Source: JBPBQZ01 sp050955105
GTDB taxonomy: Bacteria > Pseudomonadota > Gammaproteobacteria > Burkholderiales > Burkholderiaceae
DNA: 18,405 nucleotides
NCBI GenBank assembly: GCA_050955105.1
Contig: JBPBQZ010000146.1
Coordinates: forward strand, 1-18,405
Direction of reading: 5' to 3'
Shown here: positions 1 to 7,577 of the stretch, piece by piece
Position numbering within the stretch: the first letter of the stretch is position 1
Layout of the letters: every line of letters starts with the position of its first letter
Translations under genes and position numbers: made by a program
Notes under the pieces: generated by a model
Seen by the model: only the letters and a program-made list of their open reading frames with translations
The model's database searches: none
What the model was told of the DNA's origin: nothing

Positions 1-117
1 ATCGTCGATCAGCATCTCGGTGGCGTCGCCGTATTCGCGATCGGTTACGACAACGGCGAACTCGATCCGCTGCTCAAGCGCTATTTCGGACCGACGCCCA
101 GCTATCGCGCCAACTGA
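1..117 (+). CDS. 3' end of a CDS, possibly a glycoside hydrolase (GH18-like)
   Basis: An open frame enters from the window edge and ends at TGA (115-117), giving the last 38 residues of a protein. The piece contains GGVAVFAIGYDNGEL, which resembles the last strand of a TIM-barrel glycoside hydrolase such as family 18, where a Gly-Gly-hydrophobic-Phe/Trp strand closes the barrel. That resemblance is from memory and rests on a very short stretch. The gene converges on the polysaccharide operon and overlaps the 3' end of its last gene by 16 bp. A hydrolase here would fit matrix turnover, but the family cannot be settled without the upstream sequence. Confidence 0.5.
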   Translation: MVDQHLGGVAVFAIGYDNGELDPLLKRYFGPTPSYRAN

Positions 118-1964
118 AAGCGATGCGCGCCGGCAGCCAGCCGGGGGAAGACGAAAGCCGTCTCATAATCATTGAATGCGTAAGCGGTCGGCGTCGCCGC
201 CATGTCCGGACCGGCGCTCGATGAGGGATTCGCCACCGCGGCCGCATCTCCTGCACTGCCGTCACCACCGCTCACGCCAACCAATGCCGAGGCCGTGCCG
301 ACCCGCGCATTCGGCAGCAACACCGTCAAACCAGTGACCGGCGCATCGACGATATCGATCGTCAGCACGCCGGACGCGATGCTCAGCGAAGCACGCCCGC
401 GACTGCGCCACCAAGCGGCCACATCGCCGGCCGGGGCCAGCCAGACGCGCGCACGCTGGGCCACCACTTGATCCAGGTAAGCAGGCAGCACCTGGGTAAG
501 CGGCGAATCGGCCGTGAGCGTCCACGACTGGATCGACAGCACGCCCAATCCACCCATTTCCCATACCGCGTTGGAATCGCCGATCACGGCTTCGCGCAAC
601 AAATTCGTTGGCGCCTTCAGTAAATTCGCGTCGGACAATTGCGTGCGCGGCAGCACGACCAAGTTGGCACCGGGCGCCGCTTTTGGCGAGATAAACGGCA
701 TGCGCGCCTGCGTCGACGGCAGCCCGGCCAGCAGATAAGTGAGTCCCGATTCGATCAGCACACGTTCGGTTGTGGCATCGGTGTCTTCGTAGGGCGCGCG
801 AAAACCGTAAGCGTCGAAACCCGTCAGCTCGGTACGCAAGGCGGCGATCATGCTGCCGATGCGCGCCAGTTGCGTCGCGTACGGCTGCCCGCTGAAACGC
901 TCGTAGGTGTCGCCCAGGAAGGCAATTTCATTGGCGCGCGCCACCGCGCGCACTTGCTCCGGATACTTCAGCGCTTCGCTGCTGAGCAAAAAGAAGCTGG
1001 CGCGCGCGCCGGTGCCACGCATCATGTCCGACAGGCGGCTGATGTTCTCAAAACCACCCTGCGCGTCCATCTCGATAATCTGCGCGGCGTGCCGGGCGTC
1101 AGGCCAAGCGGCGATCCATGCGTTGGGCCGATGCGCCAGCCAACCAAGACTGTCATCGAGCAAGGCATCGATCGATGCGGTGTCGAAGCGCCACGAAGCA
1201 CTGGAAAAGCCGAAGTAAACGCGCCGGCGATCGTCGCTTTCGTCGTAAAGCACCGCACCGTCGACGGCACCCGATTTATTTTGATACGCGGCATCGACGT
1301 AGCGCGCGGCCACCGGCGCCCCAGTGGCCGCGAGCGGCGCTTCGGCGATCTGGCCCAGCCATGCTTTTTGTCCGGCCGGCAGCGAATGCGCGATGGGTGC
1401 ATCGCCGAAAATCGCCGCGAAGCGCGGCGCGTCGGCAGGCAGCACGTGGTCGATGCGAATCTTCAGCAGTTGATTGGCGAAGTCATATCCCACCCATGCG
1501 CCATCGCCGCCGCGCGTGCCGAGCGCCCAATCAGCCAGCACGTTGCCGCCGTGCGCAACATAAGCGGATAGCAGCGCACGCTCCTGGCTGTCGAGCGCCA
1601 CCGCATCGGGAATGACCAGCACGCGCCCTTTGAATGCCTGCAGCGCGGCGACGTTTGCCAACTGCGTGATCGCTGCCCCGCGACGTTGGAAATAGTTGCG
1701 CCACGGTTCGACCAAGGGCAGGTAGCTGGCGCCGACCGCGATGAAATAGCGGTTGGTGGTGGGGGACAGGTATAGGCCAATGTCGTCGCTCAACGATGCG
1801 GTCGCGACGGATAACGACGCGGCGGCGGGTGGCAACGCGACCATGGCTTGCGCGAACGCATCGATGTGATGCCATGTAATCGCGCTCGCCAGCATTGCCG
1901 ACCTAACAAGGCGCCCGGCGACGCCGCGCCAGCGCCCGGGCTCAGCCGAGAATGCCCGATCCAT
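102..1964 (-). CDS. Exported polysaccharide deacetylase-fold protein with degenerate active site
   Basis: Predicted 620-residue protein. Residues 15-40 look like a long signal peptide ending FAQA. Residues about 72-150 resemble a flavodoxin/glutamine-amidotransferase-like domain (YFIAVGASY, then GRVLVIPDA, then AYVAHGGNVLADW). Residues about 290-500 look like a NodB-type polysaccharide deacetylase fold, and the rest is an Ala/Ser/Gly-rich region with a last beta domain. In NodB enzymes a Asp-His-His triad binds the metal. Here motif 1 keeps an acidic pair (EMD, 298-300) and motif 3 is intact (RAPYED, 389-394), but motif 2 reads GDTYERF (351-357) with no histidines and the usual late Leu-x-His reads QSWTL (479-483). 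It may therefore bind rather than deacetylate the polymer. It is the last gene of the operon; its ATG follows the previous stop by 3 nt, which suggests translational coupling. By position and fold it is the PgaB counterpart, but it has no visible C-terminal hydrolase domain like that of PgaB. Confidence 0.85.
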   Translation of the reverse strand: MDRAFSAEPGRWRGVAGRLVRSAMLASAITWHHIDAFAQAMVALPPAAASLSVATASLSDDIGLYLSPTTNRYFIAVGASYLPLVEPWRNYFQRRGAAITQLANVAALQAFKGRVLVIPDAVALDSQERALLSAYVAHGGNVLADWALGTRGGDGAWVGYDFANQLLKIRIDHVLPADAPRFAAIFGDAPIAHSLPAGQKAWLGQIAEAPLAATGAPVAARYVDAAYQNKSGAVDGAVLYDESDDRRRVYFGFSSASWRFDTASIDALLDDSLGWLAHRPNAWIAAWPDARHAAQIIEMDAQGGFENISRLSDMMRGTGARASFFLLSSEALKYPEQVRAVARANEIAFLGDTYERFSGQPYATQLARIGSMIAALRTELTGFDAYGFRAPYEDTDATTERVLIESGLTYLLAGLPSTQARMPFISPKAAPGANLVVLPRTQLSDANLLKAPTNLLREAVIGDSNAVWEMGGLGVLSIQSWTLTADSPLTQVLPAYLDQVVAQRARVWLAPAGDVAAWWRSRGRASLSIASGVLTIDIVDAPVTGLTVLLPNARVGTASALVGVSGGDGSAGDAAAVANPSSSAGPDMAATPTAYAFNDYETAFVFPRLAAGAHRFQLAR

Positions 1965-1967
1965 CTG

Positions 1968-2351
1968 TCAAGTCTTCCCGGTCACCGTCGACCCGGCGGC
2001 AGACGCGGCGGAGCCCGCCGAACCAGCGGACCCAGCAGACCCGCCTGATGCACCGGGCAGGCTCGATGCGGTCGACCCACCCGACGCGTTCGATGCCATC
2101 GAGCCGCCGGCCGCACTCACCGCGGCCGCCCGCGGCGCCAGCGTGGCGTCCGGCTCTTCCAGCAAGTCGTCCGGCTCATAGCGTTTCAAAAAAACGAAGT
2201 CCTTGTCGTTGGTAGCGACATGTGTCGAGACCTTGCGCACGGGCTTGCGCCGGTCGCGCAGCTTGTAAGCGGTGTATGCCGCGATCGCCGCGATCAAGGT
2301 GCCCACCGTCGTGTACAAAATCACGTTGGCGAGTATTCCTACGTAGTCCAT
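1968..2351 (-). CDS. Small single-span membrane protein of the polysaccharide operon
   Basis: Predicted 127-residue protein not assigned to a named family. Residues 5-28 form one hydrophobic helix, followed by a basic stretch (KLRDRRKPVRK), so the positive-inside rule places the C-terminus in the cytoplasm. A conserved-looking acidic segment (FLKRYEPDDLLEEP, about 54-67) comes next, and the last 50 residues are a Ser/Gly/Ala low-complexity tail with GSAGSAGSAGS. An AAGGGG-type ribosome site precedes the ATG. It sits 36 nt after the glycosyltransferase and 3 nt before the deacetylase-like gene. By position it matches PgaD, the small partner of PgaC, though PgaD has two membrane spans. Its layout of one span followed by basic residues also recalls BcsF, which recruits BcsE to the membrane in Escherichia coli. 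Both roles are inference. Confidence 0.8.
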   Translation of the reverse strand: MDYVGILANVILYTTVGTLIAAIAAYTAYKLRDRRKPVRKVSTHVATNDKDFVFLKRYEPDDLLEEPDATLAPRAAAVSAAGGSMASNASGGSTASSLPGASGGSAGSAGSAGSAASAAGSTVTGKT

Positions 2352-2387
2352 TTGCGCCCCTTCATTCGTGCGCGCTAAAGCTGGCCG

Positions 2388-3758
2388 TCATAGCTTGCCC
2401 TCGCGCTGCAGCTTGCCCCAGGTCATCTTCAGCTTCAACAGTTCTTCCACTGTCGCAAAAACCTTCGATACGTCGACCACCAGAATGTAGAAGGTGCGAA
2501 ACAGCACGGCATAGGGAATCAGTCGCGGGTCTTCCTTCTCGATCACCACACAATAAGCTGCCGCGATCACGTCGAGCAGCGTCAACTCGATCCACCAGAA
2601 AAACAGGAAGCTGGCGATGCCGTAGCGCACACCCAGCGCCGCAAAGAAGATATTCGCACCAACATTCGAGACGGGCCAGACGATGGCCTCGAACAGCATG
2701 TACCAGAGGATGAAGCAATTGACCGGCGCCGAGCGCGGGTGCAGCAAGGTGCCCTTGTGCTTGCTGATTGCCTGCAAAATACCGCGCGTCCAGCGATAGC
2801 GCTGCTTCAACAGGTTCAGCAGCTTGCTGGGCGTTTCGCACCAGGCGATGGCGCTCGGTTCATAAACTATCGACCAGCCTTGCAGCAGCAGCTTCAACGT
2901 CAGGTCGCAATCTTCGGCAAAGGTGTCGTGGTCGTAGCCGCCGGCGCCTATCAAGGCGGTGCGCCGGAACATGCCCAGCGGCCCCGGAATGATGTTGACC
3001 GCGCGCACCAGGCTTTGCGCCTTGCGCGCCATCGCCAGGCCTTCGACGTATTCGAGCGCCTGCACGCGCGTCAGTGCATTTTCGCGATTCGCCACCTTGA
3101 CGTTGCCGGCCACCGCACCGATGCGTGGATCGTCGAAGTGCCGGATGCACGCGCGAATCGTGTTGCGCGACAGCTTCGCATCGCCGTCCATGTTCAGCAC
3201 GAACTCGCCGCGGGCATAAGCCAGTCCGACGTTCAACGCATCCGATTTGCCACCGTTCGGCTTGGTCAGTACGCGAATCGGCACCTTGTGACTTTCGTCG
3301 ACGAATTCCAGCGCGCGCATATACGTGTCGTCGCTCGAGCCGTCGTCGACCACGATAATCTCGAAATTCGGGTAGTCGAGCTCGATCAATGACTTGAGCG
3401 CCGTCTGGATGACGATGCCTTCGTTGTAGGCCGGCACGACCAGCGTCACCAGAGGCTCGGCACCGCCAGGCAAGGTCAACGCGGAGGTCTCTTCAATCGG
3501 CGATGCGTGCGTGCCGAAGCGTCGCAAATAGTCGACGTGCTCGACGAACGAAAACAGGATCAACACCATATAGCGAATCACCAGCAACGCGATGAAGGTC
3601 ATGAAGTACAGCGTCGGCACCTTCATGAACAGGTTGCTGCGTTCGAGATACGCAAAGCTGCTGGCCGCGGCGGCCATCTTGTCGTAGCTGATCACCATCA
3701 GGGCGACCGCCAGCAGGCCGGATATGACCACGGCGAAGGATTGCAGCAGCTTTACCAC
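2388..3758 (-). CDS. Membrane family-2 glycosyltransferase, PgaC/HmsR-like polysaccharide synthase
   Basis: With a GTG start at 3758 the protein has 456 residues. Two hydrophobic segments (about 5-25 and 45-72) precede a cytosolic GT2 domain, and further membrane segments lie at about 345-375 and 380-410. Processive-synthase motifs are clear: PAYNEG (109-114), VVDDGSSDD (136-144), DGD (191-193), GPLGMFRR (259-266), AED (281-283) and QRYRW (319-323), the Q-x-x-R-W signature. I infer that it polymerises a UDP-sugar at the inner membrane and passes the chain to the periplasm; whether the sugar is GlcNAc, as for PgaC, is not shown. No PilZ domain follows, unlike BcsA, so c-di-GMP control must come from a partner. 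The frame also runs open upstream inside the previous gene, but the GTG overlapping that gene's stop has a GGAG ribosome site 5 nt upstream and places the first membrane helix directly at the N-terminus, so I chose it. Confidence 0.9.
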   Translation of the reverse strand: MVKLLQSFAVVISGLLAVALMVISYDKMAAAASSFAYLERSNLFMKVPTLYFMTFIALLVIRYMVLILFSFVEHVDYLRRFGTHASPIEETSALTLPGGAEPLVTLVVPAYNEGIVIQTALKSLIELDYPNFEIIVVDDGSSDDTYMRALEFVDESHKVPIRVLTKPNGGKSDALNVGLAYARGEFVLNMDGDAKLSRNTIRACIRHFDDPRIGAVAGNVKVANRENALTRVQALEYVEGLAMARKAQSLVRAVNIIPGPLGMFRRTALIGAGGYDHDTFAEDCDLTLKLLLQGWSIVYEPSAIAWCETPSKLLNLLKQRYRWTRGILQAISKHKGTLLHPRSAPVNCFILWYMLFEAIVWPVSNVGANIFFAALGVRYGIASFLFFWWIELTLLDVIAAAYCVVIEKEDPRLIPYAVLFRTFYILVVDVSKVFATVEELLKLKMTWGKLQREGKL

Positions 3759-5656
3759 CGATGCTCCGTGAAGACCGAGCCTTGGTTCGCGCGGTAGCGT
3801 GAATCGTTGCGCGACGAATCGCTGACCGAGAAGGCACCGCCGACCAGCCAGTTCTCGCCGATCCAGCGGCGCACCCCGCCGCCCACGCTCCACACCGTCG
3901 AGCTGGCGCTGGTAAGCGGTACACCACCCTGTACCGCCCCATAAACCTGCCAGGCGGCGCTGGTCCAGTCCATTTTGATACCGGCCGTGGCCACGTAGAA
4001 GCCCGGCGACGGCGACCAGTAAAGCGCGGTGGCAGTGCTGGCCTTGCGGCCGTAGGTGCCGACGAACCATTTGAATGGCGAGGTCGGCAAGGGCTGCAGC
4101 GCTGGTGTCAGTTCAGCGTTGTATTCGTACTCATGATTGCCGTCGGTAATGCCATACCAGGCGGCGCTCACGCGCAGGGTGCCGACTACTGGTACCACGC
4201 TGCTGCCTTGCAAGCCGACCTTGTTGGCCATCAGCCCGGCCTTGAGCGCGCCGGGAGAGAAGCTGGTTTGTCCCCAGTCGACGCGGCCGACATCGATATA
4301 CCAAGGCACGTCGCCCAGCTTCACGCGCGCGTCGCCGACGAAGCGCGTGGCGTTGCCATGCGAGTAGCCGGCCTCGATGCGCGGCGCCAGCGGCACACCG
4401 ATGTTTTCATAGGCGATGCCGGCGCCGCTGGCGTTGGTCGCTGGCACGCCGCTGCTGGTTACGCGGGGCGCGTCGGCATGGACTTCGTAAATCTGCGTAT
4501 TCGAGGCGTCACGCCAGGTCTGCGTGATGACCGGTTCGAGCCGATGCGAGCCCGTCGAATCGCCAATATCTTCGATACTCACCCGCGTGCTCGGTCGCAC
4601 CTCGCGTGCGACATAGCGCTGCGCTTCATCGAAATCATTAAGGTTCTTTTGCGGCACGCCGATGCGCTGCGCATCAGCTAGCGCGTCGGCAGCCTTGTCG
4701 GGTCGACCCAGCCAACGCCAGCAATTGGCGATGCCGATCAGTGCCGGCGCCGCGTCGGGCGTGTCGCGCAGCGGTTCGTAAGTCGCAATGGCTTTTTCGA
4801 GCCAGCCGCTCCACGCCAGGCTATTGGCCACCGCCATGCGCAGTGCGGTGTCGTCAGGATGTTTGGCGAGCACTGCGGGGCCACTGCGCGAAACCTTCGC
4901 ATAGTCGCCTTTTTGATACGCGGCGATGACGGTCTCGGTCTCGGTGGGCGGGATGACAGGCTGCACCGCCGGCGCGCCGCCGAGCGGCAATTCTTTCGGC
5001 AGCTTCGCCATGGCGGCCACCGGCCCCGCCGTAAGCGGTGTGTCGTGTTGTAGCGCCACGCTGGCCGAGGCAGAGTCGTTCGAAAGCAGCGGAACGGGCG
5101 ATACCTCCACATAGGCCACCGCCATCGACGGTCTTGCGGTCGACGTCGATGTCGACGCCTGTGTCGAAATCGACCCCGGCGTCGATTCCAGGGGCGCGGC
5201 GCTCGTCGTCAAGTTATCGGCGGCGCGCTGCCCGTGTCGGTTGAGCGCTTCTTGAAATACGCCCTCAGCGCGATCCTCACGGCCGATCGAGCGCCAGGCG
5301 GCCGACAAACCAAGCACCGCCGGCGTCTCCGCCTCAGTGCCCAGCAAATCTTCATATTGTGGGATTGCGTCGCTGCCGCGCCCCAGACGCGCATAGCTGT
5401 CGGCCAGTGCCAGTCGCAGCTTCGTATCGTCGGGCTGCGCAGCCAGCAGCGTGGGCGCGTTGGCCGCGACCGCCGCATAGTCGCCACGGCCGAACGCCTG
5501 CAGCAGCGCGGGCTCGGTGAGCATTGCCGTCGACGCACCTGATGATGATGCCGCGGCGAACGATGTCCCCGGCAACGTCAGCGCAAGCAGTGCCGCCCAG
5601 CCAGCCCAGCCTGTCGCGCCGATTGCCCGCGTTGAAACGCTATTGCCAACCTTCAT
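3752..5656 (-). CDS. Outer-membrane TPR and beta-barrel polysaccharide export protein, PgaA-like
   Basis: Predicted 634-residue exported protein. A signal peptide covers about residues 1-36 (hydrophobic core LLALTLPG, then SFAAA). Two TPR blocks (about 51-138 and 243-330) are clearly related copies: GRGDYAAVAANAPTLLAAQ versus QKGDYAKVSRSGPAVLAKH, then PDDTKLR versus PDDTALR. A Ser/Thr/Pro-rich linker of about 100 residues separates them. Residues about 355-634 show alternating hydrophobic strands typical of an outer-membrane barrel and end in a terminal Trp (TEHRW), a common barrel-assembly signal. The arrangement matches PgaA/HmsH and the YaiO family, although PgaA is longer (about 800 residues). 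The expected role is periplasmic polymer binding by TPRs and export through the barrel. Its ATG overlaps the bcsE-like stop by 4 bp (ATGA), so translation is probably coupled. Confidence 0.87.
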   Translation of the reverse strand: MKVGNSVSTRAIGATGWAGWAALLALTLPGTSFAAASSSGASTAMLTEPALLQAFGRGDYAAVAANAPTLLAAQPDDTKLRLALADSYARLGRGSDAIPQYEDLLGTEAETPAVLGLSAAWRSIGREDRAEGVFQEALNRHGQRAADNLTTSAAPLESTPGSISTQASTSTSTARPSMAVAYVEVSPVPLLSNDSASASVALQHDTPLTAGPVAAMAKLPKELPLGGAPAVQPVIPPTETETVIAAYQKGDYAKVSRSGPAVLAKHPDDTALRMAVANSLAWSGWLEKAIATYEPLRDTPDAAPALIGIANCWRWLGRPDKAADALADAQRIGVPQKNLNDFDEAQRYVAREVRPSTRVSIEDIGDSTGSHRLEPVITQTWRDASNTQIYEVHADAPRVTSSGVPATNASGAGIAYENIGVPLAPRIEAGYSHGNATRFVGDARVKLGDVPWYIDVGRVDWGQTSFSPGALKAGLMANKVGLQGSSVVPVVGTLRVSAAWYGITDGNHEYEYNAELTPALQPLPTSPFKWFVGTYGRKASTATALYWSPSPGFYVATAGIKMDWTSAAWQVYGAVQGGVPLTSASSTVWSVGGGVRRWIGENWLVGGAFSVSDSSRNDSRYRANQGSVFTEHRW

Positions 5657-7365
5657 TCGCGCACGCGTCCCTGACTCGGCGCGGACGCCTGTTGCTTGGC
5701 CACGAGCTTGCGCAGCTCCGTACCGGGGGCGAACAAGGCCGCCATGTGTTCGACGATATGCTCGACGGCCGGCTCACGCGCGGCGAACGCCGCCGTCCCC
5801 GCCGCTGCGGCGCCGCCTTCCAGCGCCTCCTCGTCGATCAACAATTCGTTTTGGATGAACCACTCCATATGCTCAGGCTCGGACAGCACCAGATCGATCG
5901 CGCTGCACACGTCGGCGCAATCGGCAGCGATACGTTCCAGCGTGGGCACCAGGTCTTCCGCATCGCAGGCGAACAGAAAAATCGCCACGCGCGTTTCATC
6001 GGCGGTCGCGATATCACCGCGCCGCTTGAGACTAAGGCGATCGGCCAGCACGGTCGGATCGGCACCTTCTACTGGTGCGAACGTCACCAGCAGGCACGGC
6101 AGCGCCAGGGTCTGTGCGCGCGTCAATGCGTCCCGCACGTGGGCCGCAAAAGTGTGCACATCGACGATGCCTTGCAAATCGGGCGGCGCGGCGCTGGCGA
6201 TCGCATCGTCGATCGGTAATTCGAGATCGGCCTGCACGGTACGGCCACGCAGCGAGCGCATCAGCAGACCGATGCGCGCGGCGGACGTCGTGCCGCTGAT
6301 GACGGCGTTGACGCCCAGCTTGAACAGCAAGGCGGTGCCGGCAAAGCGCAGCGAGGTGTCGTGCTCGCGCACGACGATTTTGGCGCGTTCGCTCATTGCC
6401 TGACGCAGCGCGAAGACTTTCTCGGCCAGCTCGGTCAGCGTAATCGCCGGCGTGAAATCGAGCACCACGGTAGCGGACGTGATGACGCCGGCCATTTCAA
6501 GCAAACCCGCAAACGAGCGCACGTGATGCCATTCGCCCTGAGCGAACGGCGGCCGCGCCGCGGCCAGATATGCGTCGGTGGTGATCAGGTCGTCTTCATC
6601 GGCGGCGGGTACGGCATTGGCGGACTGCTTATTTTGGGATGCCGCAACTGCGCCCGACTGCCCTGTTTCGGCGCGCAAGATGCCTTCCTCATCGGTATGC
6701 AAGGCCAGGCGCTTGGCCGTCACCTGCCCGCTTGCGCCCCGCCAATAGTCGAATTCCACCGCGCGCTCGGAACCCATGCCGCGCAGCCGCGCATGACCGC
6801 TGAAATAATCCAGCATTGCGCGGAACACGATGGTGCTGGAGGTTTCGGGACGGCTAAGGAACAGCAGCAAGGCGCTGATGCGATGCGCGCGGCACCACTG
6901 TCTATAAACGCCGGACTGCCGTGCAGCCAGCATGGCATCGTGCAGGCTGAACAAGCTGTCGGCGCGATCGACGACCAGCGCGAAGCCGTCGCTCACGCCA
7001 CAGCGTTCGAGTTCGGCCGCAAAACCTTCAGCACCGAAGCGGAAGATGTTTTTGCCATAGTCCCCCACCATCGACAGCAGCAGCAAGCGGCCGCTGCGCA
7101 GATATTCGATGAGATCGTCTTCGCGGTTTTCACGCAGGCGCGCGATCCATTCGTCAGGCGGAATCGGCGTAAGCAGTGCGCAACCGATGCCCAGCGCTAT
7201 ATTGACCCGCAAGGTCTGAATAATGAGATCGAAGCGCGTCGACGCGGATTCGATTTCCACCGCATACAGGCCACCGGCGCAAAGCGCACCGGCCTCGCCG
7301 GGCAGGTCGGCGATCCCCAGTCGAGCTTCTGCGCCAGCGGGCATCTCTTTCGAATCCACTGACAT
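5653..7365 (-). CDS. bcsE: BcsE-family protein, predicted c-di-GMP receptor (GIL domain)
   Basis: With the ATG at 7365 the protein has 570 residues; a GTG two codons later (7359), with GGGGA upstream, is a good alternative, and the frame also runs open upstream to 7446. No signal peptide or membrane span is visible, so it is cytosolic. An N-terminal RecA/NTPase-like part (about 30-260) is followed by a receiver-like segment (KIVVREHDTSLRFAG, about 329-343, then LFKLGVNAVI) that matches BcsE of Escherichia coli. The C-terminal GIL domain has RRGD (448-451), the RxGD signature that binds c-di-GMP in BcsE. A Glu/Ala-rich tail follows. BcsE normally tunes cellulose synthase BcsA together with BcsF, BcsR and BcsQ. 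None of those is present here; the gene instead leads a Pga-like operon. The symbol denotes family membership, not a proven role in cellulose synthesis. Confidence 0.8.
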   Translation of the reverse strand: MSVDSKEMPAGAEARLGIADLPGEAGALCAGGLYAVEIESASTRFDLIIQTLRVNIALGIGCALLTPIPPDEWIARLRENREDDLIEYLRSGRLLLLSMVGDYGKNIFRFGAEGFAAELERCGVSDGFALVVDRADSLFSLHDAMLAARQSGVYRQWCRAHRISALLLFLSRPETSSTIVFRAMLDYFSGHARLRGMGSERAVEFDYWRGASGQVTAKRLALHTDEEGILRAETGQSGAVAASQNKQSANAVPAADEDDLITTDAYLAAARPPFAQGEWHHVRSFAGLLEMAGVITSATVVLDFTPAITLTELAEKVFALRQAMSERAKIVVREHDTSLRFAGTALLFKLGVNAVISGTTSAARIGLLMRSLRGRTVQADLELPIDDAIASAAPPDLQGIVDVHTFAAHVRDALTRAQTLALPCLLVTFAPVEGADPTVLADRLSLKRRGDIATADETRVAIFLFACDAEDLVPTLERIAADCADVCSAIDLVLSEPEHMEWFIQNELLIDEEALEGGAAAAGTAAFAAREPAVEHIVEHMAALFAPGTELRKLVAKQQASAPSQGRVRE

Positions 7366-7376
7366 CCCCGAATATA

Positions 7377-7388
7377 TTATTTTGGTAA
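7377..7388. promoter_or_regulatory. Possible regulator site 11 bp before the bcsE-like start
   Basis: TTATTTTGGTAA here matches 10 of 12 positions of the perfect direct repeat TTATTTTGAGAA found at 10479-10507. It lies in the leader of the polysaccharide operon. An A/T-rich stretch near a start codon could give this match by chance, so this is only a candidate. Confidence 0.2.
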
Positions 7389-7455
7389 GTATCGTCGGCG
7401 TACGAGCGCGCCGCGCACCCGTCCGAATGGTGCGCCACCGAACCAAGGCCTGCGT

Positions 7456-7461
7456 ATTGTA
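7456..7461 (-). promoter_or_regulatory. Candidate -10 box for the polysaccharide operon
   Basis: Read on the minus strand this is TACAAT in an A/T-rich patch (7456-7472), about 90 nt upstream of the bcsE-like start. No convincing -35 box lies at the standard spacing (GCGGTT at 17 nt). The gap between the TetR gene stop (7578) and the operon (7365) is 212 bp, so an own promoter is likely. The exact site is inferred. Confidence 0.3.
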
Positions 7462-7577
7462 TTTTAATTAGCGGGAAAACCGCATGAAATGTCGATAAAT
7501 CATTGCCCGCGCGCAACGGTAGCGCCTGTCGCTCTGCCGGCGCGACGCGGCACCCCGTAGTGGCACGCCAGTCGGGC

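Noticed and set aside
639..1571. A 310-codon plus-strand open frame inside the deacetylase-like gene
   Set aside because: It is a high-GC shadow of the minus-strand gene, rich in Arg and Ala with no family features or ribosome site, while the minus-strand protein has a signal peptide and recognisable domains.
3759..4070. An N-terminal extension of the glycosyltransferase to 560 residues
   Set aside because: The extra 104 residues lie wholly inside the exporter gene in another frame and look like shadow translation; the GTG at 3758 has a good ribosome site and begins at the first membrane helix.
5130..5190. Repeated GTCGAC/GTCGAT units
   Set aside because: They encode the Ser/Thr-rich linker between the TPR blocks; unit spacing varies and nothing suggests a separate DNA element.
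6361..7362. A 333-codon plus-strand open frame opposite the bcsE-like gene
   Set aside because: Its translation has no recognisable motifs, and the opposite strand encodes a protein with BcsE features and a coupled downstream gene.
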